Shown piece after piece: positions 11,755 to 22,009 of a stretch of 64,000 nt of DNA. This DNA is from Eupeodes corollae (Eukaryota > Arthropoda > Insecta > Diptera > Syrphidae): contig NC_079148.1 of the NCBI RefSeq assembly GCF_945859685.1, positions 1,612,001 to 1,676,000 on the forward strand. The letters run 5' to 3'. How positions within the stretch are numbered: the stretch's first letter is position 1; the number at the start of each line of letters is the position of its first letter. Made by a program: the position numbers and the translations under genes. The notes under the pieces are model-generated. The model had not been told where the DNA came from and did not search any database. It saw only the letters and a program-made list of their open reading frames with translations.

Positions 11755-12164
11755 ATTATAAAATGCATTGTCTCAATACTGGCAACAGTTTGAACCATTC
11801 AAAAAAAGGCTTTACAAGGAAGCTGCAAACCTATGTGAATAGATTTCTTCGCAGCATTATAAGGATTTTTAGGCCAAAACGAATATCCAACCTATATACT
11901 CTATTATACGAAGCCGAAAGTGGCTATGGATTCAACATGCGCTTCGAAAAAGTAACGACTGCATTGCAGCGGAATTCGTTTACACAAGAAGAAAGAAAAG
12001 CTGGATGACCAAGAAACACATGGTGCAGGACATTCGAGGAGCATTCAGTGTCACTAGGAAAGAGTTGGAGGGAGCCAAAACATATCTCCAGAAAACGGCA
12101 CACGATATGGCGCGTAAGCGTAGTAAAGGCTCTATGCTCCTTGAGGGGTCCCCAACGGACTTAA
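11755..12164 (+). pseudogene. RTE-like LINE, C-terminal end, frame-broken
   Basis: This is the 3' coding end of a non-LTR retrotransposon ORF2. The first frame gives KLQTYVNRFLRSIIRIFRPK, matching the post-RT 'LQTFVNRCLRRILRIFWP' block of RTE-type elements. After a frameshift near 11,920 another frame gives WLWIQHALRKSNDCIA (the usual W-GH-LR block). After a stop and a further shift at about 12,003 a third frame gives PRNTWCRTFEEHSVSLGKSW, then WRVSVVKALCSLRGP and a TAA at 12,162. The order is correct for the C-terminus of ORF2, with at least two frameshifts and a premature stop. The endonuclease and RT domains are absent, as expected for a 5'-truncated copy. No poly-A or tandem tail is obvious. 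Confidence 0.8.
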
Positions 12165-13956
12165 CAGGTCTGAGGACCTAAGTATTTATTACGAAATAAG
12201 CAATTGCACAATTTACATAGATTCGGTGTAGGTACCTTACTGATATCAATAATATATTTGAAGAAATTGAAGGAACGTGATCAATGATCAAATACACAAA
12301 TTTAGAAAACCCACAAGAAAACGTCTAAAGAAGTCAAATTACACGACCTTGGTGGTGAATTTACCTCGGCGCATCAGTGGGATGCATGGCGATGAACTGG
12401 CCAACATCATTTTCGAAAAAGTACGGGTTACATGTCTAAACCAAAACCAACACCAAACAATAACATTGTTAGCACGCATTAGTACCTCGTCAGAATCTCA
12501 AGTGGATTAGGATAAACTTGCAACTGCTCGCTCAAGTTTCAACTCCTAAGTCAGTTGGATTTTGCATGGGTGCAACCTTAATCACGACTTTAAATTCACC
12601 ATGTTGTGGTCTGCGACAGGCCAAATTTTTGGGAACAATGTGAAAGTCGCCAAATCCGATGCCTCGAATTCTTTGTTTTTTTTAGTTATGGGCGTTCCTT
12701 GACTGACCCACAAAAAAGTTGCAACGTTAGAATCGTTTCTGCTAGAGAACATCAATTTTTATAACATAGATTTATCATTTCCACGTGTTGCTTGAAGCTG
12801 TTACTTTTCAAGATGATTTGTATTTATTTAGTTACTCATTAAAAGAAGATATAATATGTCCACCACGAGCAGTTAAAATCAACCTAATGGAAAACCCTAC
12901 GCTCATTAAATAATAGTTGATTATCACAAATGTATATTTAGGATTTAAAAAAAATAATTTCGATACCTAAGAAACGGGTCAGCATTTTTAGGGAAAATTA
13001 AAACCTTAAACTCATATTTATAAGCTGTAGAATTTTAAACATTTAATGTATACAAAAAAAAAACATACAAATTAACAATTTTAGAAAAAATAAAAAATAA
13101 TTAATTTAATTAAATCGAACGGCAATGCCTTTAAATTACGATTTAACAGTTTAAAATAGAAGTACTATTTTTAAACAAATAATCGAAAATTGATTTGATC
13201 AAATTCTTTAAATTGGAATGGCTTTTTGAAACTGAATCCCCTTGCAGTTTAGTCAAAAACAGCTTGATTAATGCCTCATATTACATCACCAAGCCTTAGA
13301 CAACGTACAAATTTTCAAGTTATGTATGTATACTACTAACTCATACTTTTCCATGGAATTGCTCAAAATTATAAAAATCAAAAAGTTTAATACACAATTA
13401 ATACCTGAAGATGCAATCGATCGTAATCATGTAACAAAATCCGTATCATCCAAATTGTGCAATTGTAAGCGGCTGTTCCTCAAGAAATTTATGAACAATG
13501 CGATAAGTGAACAGAATTCCGATTGTTCCAACTTATCCTCCATTCTCAAGTGAATTCAAGGCGATTCAGTATCATATCCAAATCGCAAGGCCACAATCAT
13601 TGGATTTTTTTTAAAATGCTGGTTAAAGCTATCATTAAAAACTTCTGTCAAAGGACAAACATTTCCTGGTTGAAAGAGAGTTGATTATTGAAAGTAAAAT
13701 TCGCAGAAGGGGAATATTAAAGAAAATGAAACACTTTCAGTGGAACGATTTTATTCCCAATTATAACATTAAGAAACAACTGATCATTGAAAACAAAATC
13801 ATGAATAAAAATTAAATAATATGAACTATTTAACTGAAAAGTAAAAAGAATTACAATTTATTAAATTTATTTCAATACTTTGCATTACAAAGTTTGATTT
13901 CTTAATGGCTTTTAAATCTTTGAACAAAATTTTTAATCATGAAAACCAATGGTAAC
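12165..13956. other. Non-coding stretch with unassigned short frame
   Basis: An open frame at 12,277-12,510 (77 codons) is of more mixed composition than its neighbours (it includes TTLVVNLPRRISGMHGDEL), but I recognise no family. It may be another element fragment. The rest is AT-rich. Confidence 0.4.
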
Positions 13957-15309
13957 TACAGTGGTGCGAGAGCGGAAAAAAATCTTTTGAAAAAGTCATA
14001 TCTATTCTTTTAAACTTTATGTTTAAGTTCTCTTAGATAACCCGAGCATATGATTCAAAGGTATTTTTAATATATAGAGTGTATATTCTGATTTAAAAGC
14101 CTTCCAAGTTGAAAAATAATTTTACTCAAAACGCGAACCGTATTTTCAAAAAATGTTGAGATGTTTTTTTCAAAAGTTTCTTAAGATACATTTTCTAACT
14201 TCTTAAATAATTAATTGGTCTATTTCGATTGTCTAAAAAATACTGATTATTTAAAAAAGATACCTTTTATAAGTAGTCTGAATCTTTAAACTTTTTTTTA
14301 TTTAAAAAAAAGCGCCAAAAAATATCAAGAAAGTAGGTATGCCAGCATATGCTCCATACATTCTAGTTAAAACACAGAATCAGCAGCAGATACGTGCAGA
14401 TGTGGAAATTATGCTCAAAAATGTTATACTGAATCCGATTTTAAAAAAACTCCGTCTTGACGGTGGTGTTTACCATAAAGTTTGATTTCTTCGGTATTAA
14501 CTGTCAAAAAATTAATACATTGAACAAGGTTTGATAATTTTCGCGAAATCATTTATTTCTGCCTGGAAAATTTTTCAACTTTGAACTCAATTTTATTGAA
14601 AACAACACACGAAAAATAATACAGTTTTATAATATTTTGAACTATATGATAGAGCTTAATACAAAATAAAGAAAAGGATTAGGGATACTCCTTTTTATTT
14701 TTCCCCTAAAAGTAGGGCAGGTAAAAATAAAAAAGGTGTTATTTTTAAAGTTTTATTGCTTTGTTATTTGAATAAAATCTCTTACTTAAAACTACATATA
14801 TAATATACATATATAAAAGATTAATGAAAAAAGGTAGTATAGAGTTATTTAGCATTTGTGCAAGGTTTGTAAGAAGCAGGAGTTTCGTGAAAAACTCGGC
14901 ATCATTTTCGATCTTGTAAAACAAGGTAATGACGGCAACATCTCTAGAAGATTTTTTGCAAATCCAACCATGACTTCAGAATTCACTGGAGTTAGTGAAT
15001 CCCCAATTCGTCGGTTTGCTATTATCCTTGAAATAATAACGTCGAATGAAAAATTAGATTTTAAAAAACAAAATCAAATAAAAAGTTAAGATGTTGCTAA
15101 ACAAAACTTTTATTTAAATATAACATCAAAACCCTCAAATTTTATAGAAATGTCAATAACTTTTTTCCAAGAATTTTTTTCTTGACCTTATTTTGACCTA
15201 GCATGTATAATACTAATCTAAACATATTTGCCAAATTTCATTTAAATCCGTTCAACCGTTCAGATTAAATGGACTTTTTTCGATCTCCCATACAAAACGA
15301 ACCACTGTG
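13957..15309. mobile_element. Candidate DNA transposon remnant with CACAGTG-type ends
   Basis: The left end TACAGTGGTGCG (13,957) and the complement of CGAACCACTGTG (ending 15,309) form a short inverted pair: TACAGTGGTGCG against CACAGTGGTTCG. The heptamer CACAGTG is the kind of terminus seen in Transib-type elements, which motivates the call, but hAT-like ends can look similar. The inside is about 1.35 kb. Flanks GTAAC (left) and GGGCG (right) do not form a target duplication. Inside, frames at 14,856-15,089 and near 14,342-14,490 may be transposase scraps, but no catalytic motif is visible. Confidence 0.4.
14856..15089 (+). pseudogene. Unrecognised 77-codon frame within the CACAGTG-ended segment
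   Basis: The frame has ordinary protein-like composition: two Cys near the start (MCKVCKKQEFREKLG) and a block RRFFANPTMTSEFTGVSESP. It ends in a Lys/Asn-rich run. I do not recognise the family with confidence. Its position inside an inverted-end segment suggests a piece of that element's transposase. Confidence 0.3.
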
Positions 15310-17555
15310 GGGCGCGCGCCGGCCGCTGGAAGGGTTCACTAGTAAATTATGAAAATTTAGACGAAATTTTAATTTAAATTCAAAGACAAAAATTATAATT
15401 GATGATTGATTAAAGCATCAAGTTTTAGTAAGCTTAATTGAGTGAGTTTTCTCAAACCCTGTTATTTGTCTTAATGAATCTTAAAATTCAATCTGAAAGT
15501 CTTCATTATGAAAAGGATCAAATGTTTTTGATCTCGGAACACTACTGATTCTTACTTCCCATCGTCGTTCGGTCGTCGGTTGTTTATCGTCACAAGGAAA
15601 CTACGTGTCATCATATTCATTTGAAAATCCTTAATAGCAGTGGCTAACTTGAAGCTGAACAATGGCATCCTTGATTGGGATTTCTTCTCGGTTCTTGCCA
15701 AATAATATCATCTTCTGCCCCCAGTGTCTGCAGTTGCACGACGACGACCAAGATGACTATAAATGTGTAGATAGACGTTGACTTACAACGTATACCCGAG
15801 TGTATAATGTATATAGGTTTTATAGAACTATGAATTGCATCAATTTGGGGCAAGGTAAGTTGCATCAGACAACATGTGTTCATGATATATCCTGATATAG
15901 TGGCTTGGCTGGTTCTCCGTTCTCGGTTCTCGATTCTGGTCTTTGGGTTTTGGTGTGCTTCTGCTTTTTAGTTGATGTAAGATGCATGGAATATTGTTGG
16001 ACGTTTTATATAAGTGAGAGTTTGCCCAGGAATGGATATGAAGGAGTGAAAGCATGAAATATGGAATGAATTGCATACCACACTTGAATATATTTCAATT
16101 TCATTTATATTCTTTTAATACACTTGCTGAAGCAAAATGCTTTGAAGTTGAGTCGAGCATAAAGGGTGCTCTGCTGGTTGGCACATAAGCATAAGCATAA
16201 GTATAAGCATAAGTATAAGAGTATAAGGATTCAAAAGGCACACATTCCAAACTATGGAATCTTCTGTATGGAATACTTACTTAGCATCTGGATAAATGTT
16301 TGCTTTTCAAAATAGATTTGCACCCAAATAGTTTTCATGGCGTCAGTCTCATCAGTCTCATTTCAGTCGTGTACTCTTGTCCTTCTAGTCGGTCTTTAAG
16401 TTTCAATTGGAAGTTTCTACAAATAGTCATTATTCTGGCATCCTTCCATAATATACTCGTAGTGTTGCCATGCAAAAGAAAATAATTCTTTCATAATCAA
16501 GTACTCGTATATTATAGTAAGGTACTGTATTTGGTGTGCCGAAAACCCAAAAGAGGGAAATATTTCGATTCTTTATATTCAAATATCGTATCATATAACG
16601 AAACTATGCATTTTAAGAAGAAGAATAATAATTTTTAGGAACATGCAGTTTTTGAATAATCTTTCACCAAATATTTTTAGATTTAGTTAAAATTTTGATC
16701 AGGTATTATTGTTTGAAAAATTCATGATTAAAAGCAAACATTTCGAAATACAACTCCCCACAAAACAAATGCAAAATTTAAGAAAATCCAACATAACCTT
16801 AATGAAATAAAACAGTAATTTATTTCAATGTTCACTGTGGCATATACGTAGCGTTAATGATTTATACAATTCGATCGATTTTGTGTTGATGTAGAATTTC
16901 AAAAATTATCAAATTAACTTTCTTTTTGTGTGATAAATGAAAATAGGACTCAAACCTCACAGAAAATCACAAGATGCATTCAATTTGTACGTTTTGGAAG
17001 TTAAAGTCGAATACAAACTCCAAAGCGATACATTTTTGATGCATATTTGGTTGTACTATAAAGTTTGGACTTTGGCATTAAGTGTGAAAAACAACGTAGT
17101 TCAAGATGTTTTAGGCAAATTCGCAGGAAATGATTCTTTTAAGATGCTTTGTAATCACTTTTTCGCAAAATGTTTGGCGATATCACGGCCATAGCTTGAG
17201 TAATGTTCGTTTTTATTACGTAAAGAGGTTGGAAATTATTTGCGATTCTTACAGCAGAAAAATTAATGGGCTTATTATGTAAGACAACTAAGAACAAAGT
17301 TGAGTTGTAATCCGGCAATCGTTATACCGATCACAACTAGTTGACTGTCTCAAGTCAACCACCAATCAACCAGTTAAAAACTAAAAAATGATTGACTTTT
17401 AAAGTGTGTTCGGGGTATTGGAAGTAATAGTAGTATTGACTTTATTTCATTATAACAGTTACAAGCAATTTTAGTTTTCTAAGTCTATTTTGGTTCGGCC
17501 CAAGGCTGTCTACCAGATTGGCATTGATTTTAATATTTTAATTTATACGGATGGA
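15310..17555. other. Non-coding stretch with hexamer microsatellite
   Basis: Contains a GC-rich patch GGGCGCGCGCCGGCCGCTGG (15,310-15,329) that is unlike its surroundings and includes rare-cutter-like sites. An ATAAGC/ATAAGT hexamer tandem repeat lies at about 16,183-16,222. The frame at 16,937-17,194 (85 codons) is not recognised. Confidence 0.45.
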
Positions 17556-18625
17556 TTAGAAGTCACCCTCGATCATGCGTTTTCTGTAGTGAAGTGCGCT
17601 TACGGTGTAGTTGTACAATAGGTCTCAGGCTTGTTCTCCGTTTAATATATCGATGGTAGCAACGTCATTCAGAACATATGAACCGAAAATTGTTTTCGAA
17701 TTACCTTTAAAATTGGACATATTGCTAGAAAGTGTAAAACGTCTTCCCTTACTTTTATATTACATATGCTTCATAGTATAGGCAGCTCTGGTCGGTGTGG
17801 AATGTAATTAAAATTAACTGATTCTCCTCTCCTTTTAAGAATAGTGCTTATTTTATTAGTTGTATAGCAGTTTAAAAGATATGTTTGTTTATCCAGATTG
17901 TATTCAAGTTTGCTATAGTACACCCTGTATTGGAAAGCTTGACATATTTTTGATATACAGTGTTGCTAGTTTTTTCTAATAACTTATCAAACTGTCTTTT
18001 TGGAGATGCAGAATAAAGATCTGGAATAATTTCAAGATTTACTCTACATTCAGAAGCTAAACGCTCCCATTCTTGAATTAGATTTCCTTATGTTCTTACA
18101 ATATGCTTAAGGACTTTTTTAGGTAACCTCTCTTCCTCCATCGCAATCACTTTTACCCTGTAATTGAATTTCATTTTTCATGCGTTCAAAAACATAGGAG
18201 CCGTCCCTCTTTCTAAAAGTAGCATGTAGTTAGGGGTACTACTTGGTAATCTAAATATTCGCTTAAGAAAGTAGCGCTGAAATTTTTCAACTGCTTTAAA
18301 TGAACAGTATCCCCACACTTGGGCTCCATATAAAAGAATTGTGGATGCTGTCGATTGGAATAGCTGTTTCAATTTCAATGGGTTTTTTTACCATTGACAT
18401 ACTTAACAGCTTTCCAAAACTCTTCTGGGCATTTTGGTTTGTTTAAAAGGGCAATATTTTCCTCGTTAAAAGCTTGTTTTTTTAGAAAGGCATACGTTTT
18501 TGAAATCCTTTTTTGCTTCTGCATAAAGTGTTTTTAACGTATTGGTGTTGTTCTTTCTAACAAGTTTGAGAAATGCAAAAGATGCATCTCTAGCTCGCTT
18601 GCAGTCTATATCCATTTTTGTTTGC
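17556..18625 (-). pseudogene. Internally deleted non-LTR retrotransposon ORF2
   Basis: Reading the minus strand from 18,625 downwards, the linker before the RT appears first, in two frames: DIDCKRARDASFAFLKLVRK, then QAFNEENIALLNKPKCPEEF with WKAVKYVNGKK. At about 18,385 it jumps straight to the post-RT region, LKQLFQSTASTILLYGAQVW and LKRIFRLPSSTPNYMLLLER (open frame 18,178-18,378). The whole RT core with its YxDD motif (some 300 residues) is missing. The C-terminal domain then follows in broken frames, including LPKKVLKHIVRT, EKTSNTVYQKYVK and NDVATIDILNGEQA, and ends at a stop at 17,556. The post-RT and C-terminal blocks are of the type found in Jockey/CR1-like insect LINEs. The deletion looks like a single event, because the sequence on both sides stays in order. 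Confidence 0.75.
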
Positions 18626-18724
18626 TCCTAACTTTGGCAGTGGTAAGCCAGTTGAATTGTCTCTCAGTTGTGATTGTTGTCAATATTCAACAACTGCATT
18701 TGTGTATACAAACAAACAAATTTT

Positions 18725-19226
18725 TTAATACTCCAGGAAATATGGTTTTCTGGTAAAAATGAATCTTGGATTAATTCATCCCGTCATTTGTCATATGAGT
18801 CTTAATCTATTGGGACAGATAAATTCTAGCCCTTTTTCTTAATACTACCGAAACTGTTGGCTAAACAAGGCCTAATTAAAAATCTTTACCACTGCACTTT
18901 TGGTAACTTTCTTCTGCTATGAAACGTAGGGTAGTGCAGAGTTTGAGAATTGGTGGGATTGCGGAGGAACGCTGTGGTTGTTTCAAATAATCTTTGATTT
19001 CGTTTAGCACGTAAAAAAATACGTTGAGTCTAAAATAATTTATAAATCTGCAAAAAAACGAAGACATGAAATAAATACTTCTCATCAAAGAATTTGTTTG
19101 CAAATAATACTTTTTTGGAAGTTCCAATGGATTGGAGTGATCTCGAGTATTTTTTCTCATCATCGCAACATTGAGGAGATTTTCTTCTTCCAAATTTACA
19201 AGAAACAAATCAATAGAACTCTCCAT
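18725..19226 (-). pseudogene. PIF/Harbinger (HARBI1-like) transposase, N-terminal remnant
   Basis: The 116-codon open frame 18,876-19,226 contains RDHSNPLELPKKYY and AIPPILKLCTTLRFIAEESY, the typical start of Harbinger transposases ('RSNPLE-(Y/F)' and 'PPLLQLLITLRFYATGSF'). The similarity continues past the first stop, in the same frame, through GLV-PTVSVVLRKRARIYLS (the HTH 'GVSQPTVSR' region). A FYQKTIFPGVL piece near 18,735 follows, corresponding to the 'FPGVIGCIDGTH' strand that carries the first catalytic Asp; here the Asp-Gly-Thr motif itself is not intact. The rest of the DDE domain is absent. Stops are present, so it is non-functional. It abuts the deleted LINE fragment on its lower side. 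Confidence 0.75.
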
Positions 19227-20270
19227 TTCGTATTATTTTGTCTTTTTTATACAATTTTGCACTGAATTCAAAACTTTGAAATACCTTTGTACGTATTATA
19301 CTTTACACAGCTGATTTTGACAAAAACAAGCACATAAAAGTAGACAGTGTATTTGAAAAAAGTTGTCTCTCATAACACGAATTTTTTGTTGTAGGTGTCT
19401 TCAAATTGAGTTGTCTTGATTACTAAGTTGAGTTGTGATCCATATTAGGTCCTTGAACGGTGACCGACTTCATACGCAATAAAACCATATTTGACTGTTT
19501 TGGGCGGGTTGTTGTTCTGCCTTTTCAAAACCATATATCTTCTTTAAGTCACTGTTTTTAAACGCTGGCAAAAAAGGAATTCTCCACATTGCTGTTTTGA
19601 AGTGTCATATTCTTGTTTGTGCTACTCGTCTGTTAAGCAGGGACTCGAATAAAATGCAAAAGATCCAACGGTATCATGGTAGTGGCAAGGATATTTGCCT
19701 GCCTTTCAATAGAGCTTACGTGTACCTGTAGGGGCAAAGCGTCACGATCCAAATATCGGGAGAAGAAGTTATGCCAGTGACAAACCACTTGTTTCTTTTG
19801 AAACTCATTCTTAATAACTTATCTCCTTTTTCTTTTATTTTGACTTGTATTCTCTTTTGAAAGGTTAATCGACTTCTTAAAGATGAAGCAAGATATCAAA
19901 CTTCAAGGCGGTAAAGAAATTGGGGAAAATGATTAGGGATGAAATGGCAGGCCTTTGTACCTTTCTTGAAGGAGAGTGACCAGCCTCCGGTAGGTCTAGA
20001 GCCGAAATCTCATTTCTTATTTAGTTGATGAAGCCACCCTCTTCTTAAGATTGTATCCGGTTAAGAATAATGAACCCATTGCTAGTGCACCAACTGACAA
20101 CCTAAAGACCCTTGTAATCGACCACTAGATCAAGCTTGTGACCTATTGCCTCTGCATCTTCTATCTTCTATTGGGAAACGATATCGGATAAAAAGGCAGG
20201 GAACTGTACTTACGCTCTAGAGAACAATTCGGAAGGACCATCCAACTCAACAAACGGTTAACCCAAGGGT
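19227..20270. other. Non-coding stretch
   Basis: AT-rich to about 19,500, then GC-richer. A short direct repeat AAGTTGAGTTGT(A/G)ATCC occurs near 17,298 and again near 19,421, on either side of the two element remnants above. No gene recognised. Confidence 0.4.
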
Positions 20271-20274
20271 TTTC

Positions 20275-20355
20275 TTACCACATATGGTACAGGAACTGGG
20301 GAATTCGAAGACCTTCCTGGAAGCAGTCTCTTTGGATTTATCAAAGCCTCTAAAT
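20275..20355 (+). pseudogene. Possible LINE RT scrap (SLDLSK motif)
   Basis: The plus strand reads HMVQELGNSKTFLEAVSLDL followed by SKPLNG. This resembles the RT palm motif A, 'AVSLDISKAFDRVW'. The AFD that should follow is replaced and stops flank it. The stretch is short, so chance resemblance is possible. Confidence 0.4.
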
Positions 20356-21654
20356 GGGTAAAAAACGGCAACGCATATTATCATAGCTTAAGCATTACTC
20401 ACTTTTTCAGGGAAGTTGTAATACTTTCAGTCACCGTCCCATTTAACTAACCTAACCTTAGACAAGTTGGATTGCAGCGTACGCAGGGAAATCGATAAAC
20501 TGTGGACCATCAGAAACATTTTCCCTTGTAGCAATAAAATGTTCGACTGAGTTTGGATTTCGATAATGCGTAGCCGTACGCCATCTGTTAACGTTTTCAC
20601 TGCCTGTGTTTTGTTGGAAAATCTATCTACAAAAACAATATCCGTAATATGAATGCTACCGATAAAAGTTAAAGTAGAATCTTACTACGGATGGGTTTTT
20701 GACGTTTATACGAGTCTCGAATGGATCTTATGTGATTTCGTTCTCAAACGTTGGTACGATTGATATTGCACTCGTTTCTCGATGGCAGTGTTCGTTGAGA
20801 AGTTGTGTATTTGGAATCATGTGTTTTCCATTGGCAAACAAAAACCAACCTGTTACTATTGATATTATTTAGTTTTCTTAATGAAAATGCACTAACTGGG
20901 CTTATTTTGCAAGAATTGAAAAGATAATTAAGTTTTGCTATGTTTCCACCAAAAGGTTTATCTCAGTTTAGATTAAATAAATCTTTTTTGTGTTTCCACC
21001 GCACAAGAAGATTTAAAAATGATTAAGTTTGACAGCACTTTCTAAAATTCAAATAGTGTTTCGATGTTTCTTATGAAGTGCAAGTGAGATATTTTATTTC
21101 GTGTTAAGCAATAAAGAACGGAATAGTTCAATGACATATAAGATTACGCTACCTACTTCATATGCAATTTATTTTTTATTTGATTAAAACAAATAATAAA
21201 CAGATTATAATGCATTATCTGTAAAACCACCTCCTCCACACAGGTTTTTCTTCGAAAATTTTGAGTCGACTCCAATCCCCGGCCGGAATGAAGTCAAATC
21301 AAACTCATTTCAACTCATTTCAGTTATATAAAGAATTGAGACGAGCATCAAGCTCGCTTCAATACCACATGTTAATCCAGTAGTCTACGAACAAACCCCC
21401 TTCTTGAAGCTTTTATTTTATATCAAAGTTGCAATTGTTAAATGAACAATTTTTATAGAATCTCAATTTCTAGATGTTTTATTATCTTTTCTTCTTGAAA
21501 GTTGTCCATTTTATTATTTTCAGTTAGTTTTTTTTTGCTGAAGTTAATTTTAACTTTTGATTTTCACAAAACTTTCTTCTGTTTTTGTGTCTCTTTATTA
21601 TTATTCTGACAGATCTTCTTTCAGTTATACCAATTTTTAAATACAAAAATTCTT
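20356..21654. other. Non-coding stretch
   Basis: Nothing recognised. Around 20,460-20,830 codon-like composition is a little higher than in the flanks, but every frame has frequent stops. Confidence 0.4.
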
Positions 21655-21669
21655 TACTATACTATATAT

Positions 21670-21994
21670 CAAATCAAAAAATGGGGTGGCGCAACAGTCC
21701 GTTGTGAACTAGGGCCTAGTGACTTACAACTCTCAACCATTATTGTGTGCGAGTAATGTTGTCAGGAATGGAGGGGACCTACAATTTTATGCCGAATCCG
21801 AACGGCTAGTTTGAGAAAGCACTTTTTCATGACAAGAATTACTCTTGAAGGATTTGTCAATTCCTCGCAAGAGGTAGTACCCGCGAAAATTATTTTTTTT
21901 TTTTTAAATTAAGGTGGCACAGGCAGGGATTGAACCCAAGACCCCTTGCATGACAGTCCAACGCACAAACCATCATGCCACGGGTACTACACTA
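21670..21994 (-). mobile_element. tRNA-derived SINE, copy 1
   Basis: On the minus strand the head reads GTACCCGTGGCATGATGG (A-box-like TGGCATGATGG), then a B-box-like GGGTTCAATCC (plus-strand complement at 21,927-21,937), then CCTGCCTGTGCCACC. The body (ACTGCCTCTTGCGAGGAATT type, CTTGTCATGAAAAAGTGC, AGCCGTTCGGATTCGG, AATGGTTGAGAGTTGTAAGT, CACTAGGCCCTAGTTC) is shared by five copies in this window. Flanking target duplications TACTATACTATATAT (21,655-21,669 and 21,995-22,009) support retrotransposition. Length is about 325 bp. It is transcribed by RNA polymerase III in such families and mobilised by LINE enzymes. Confidence 0.85.
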
Positions 21995-22009
21995 TACTAT
22001 ACTATATAT

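Noticed and set aside
20460..20830. Possible LINE endonuclease region
   Set aside because: Composition is suggestive but no GDFN or SDH motif can be found in any frame.
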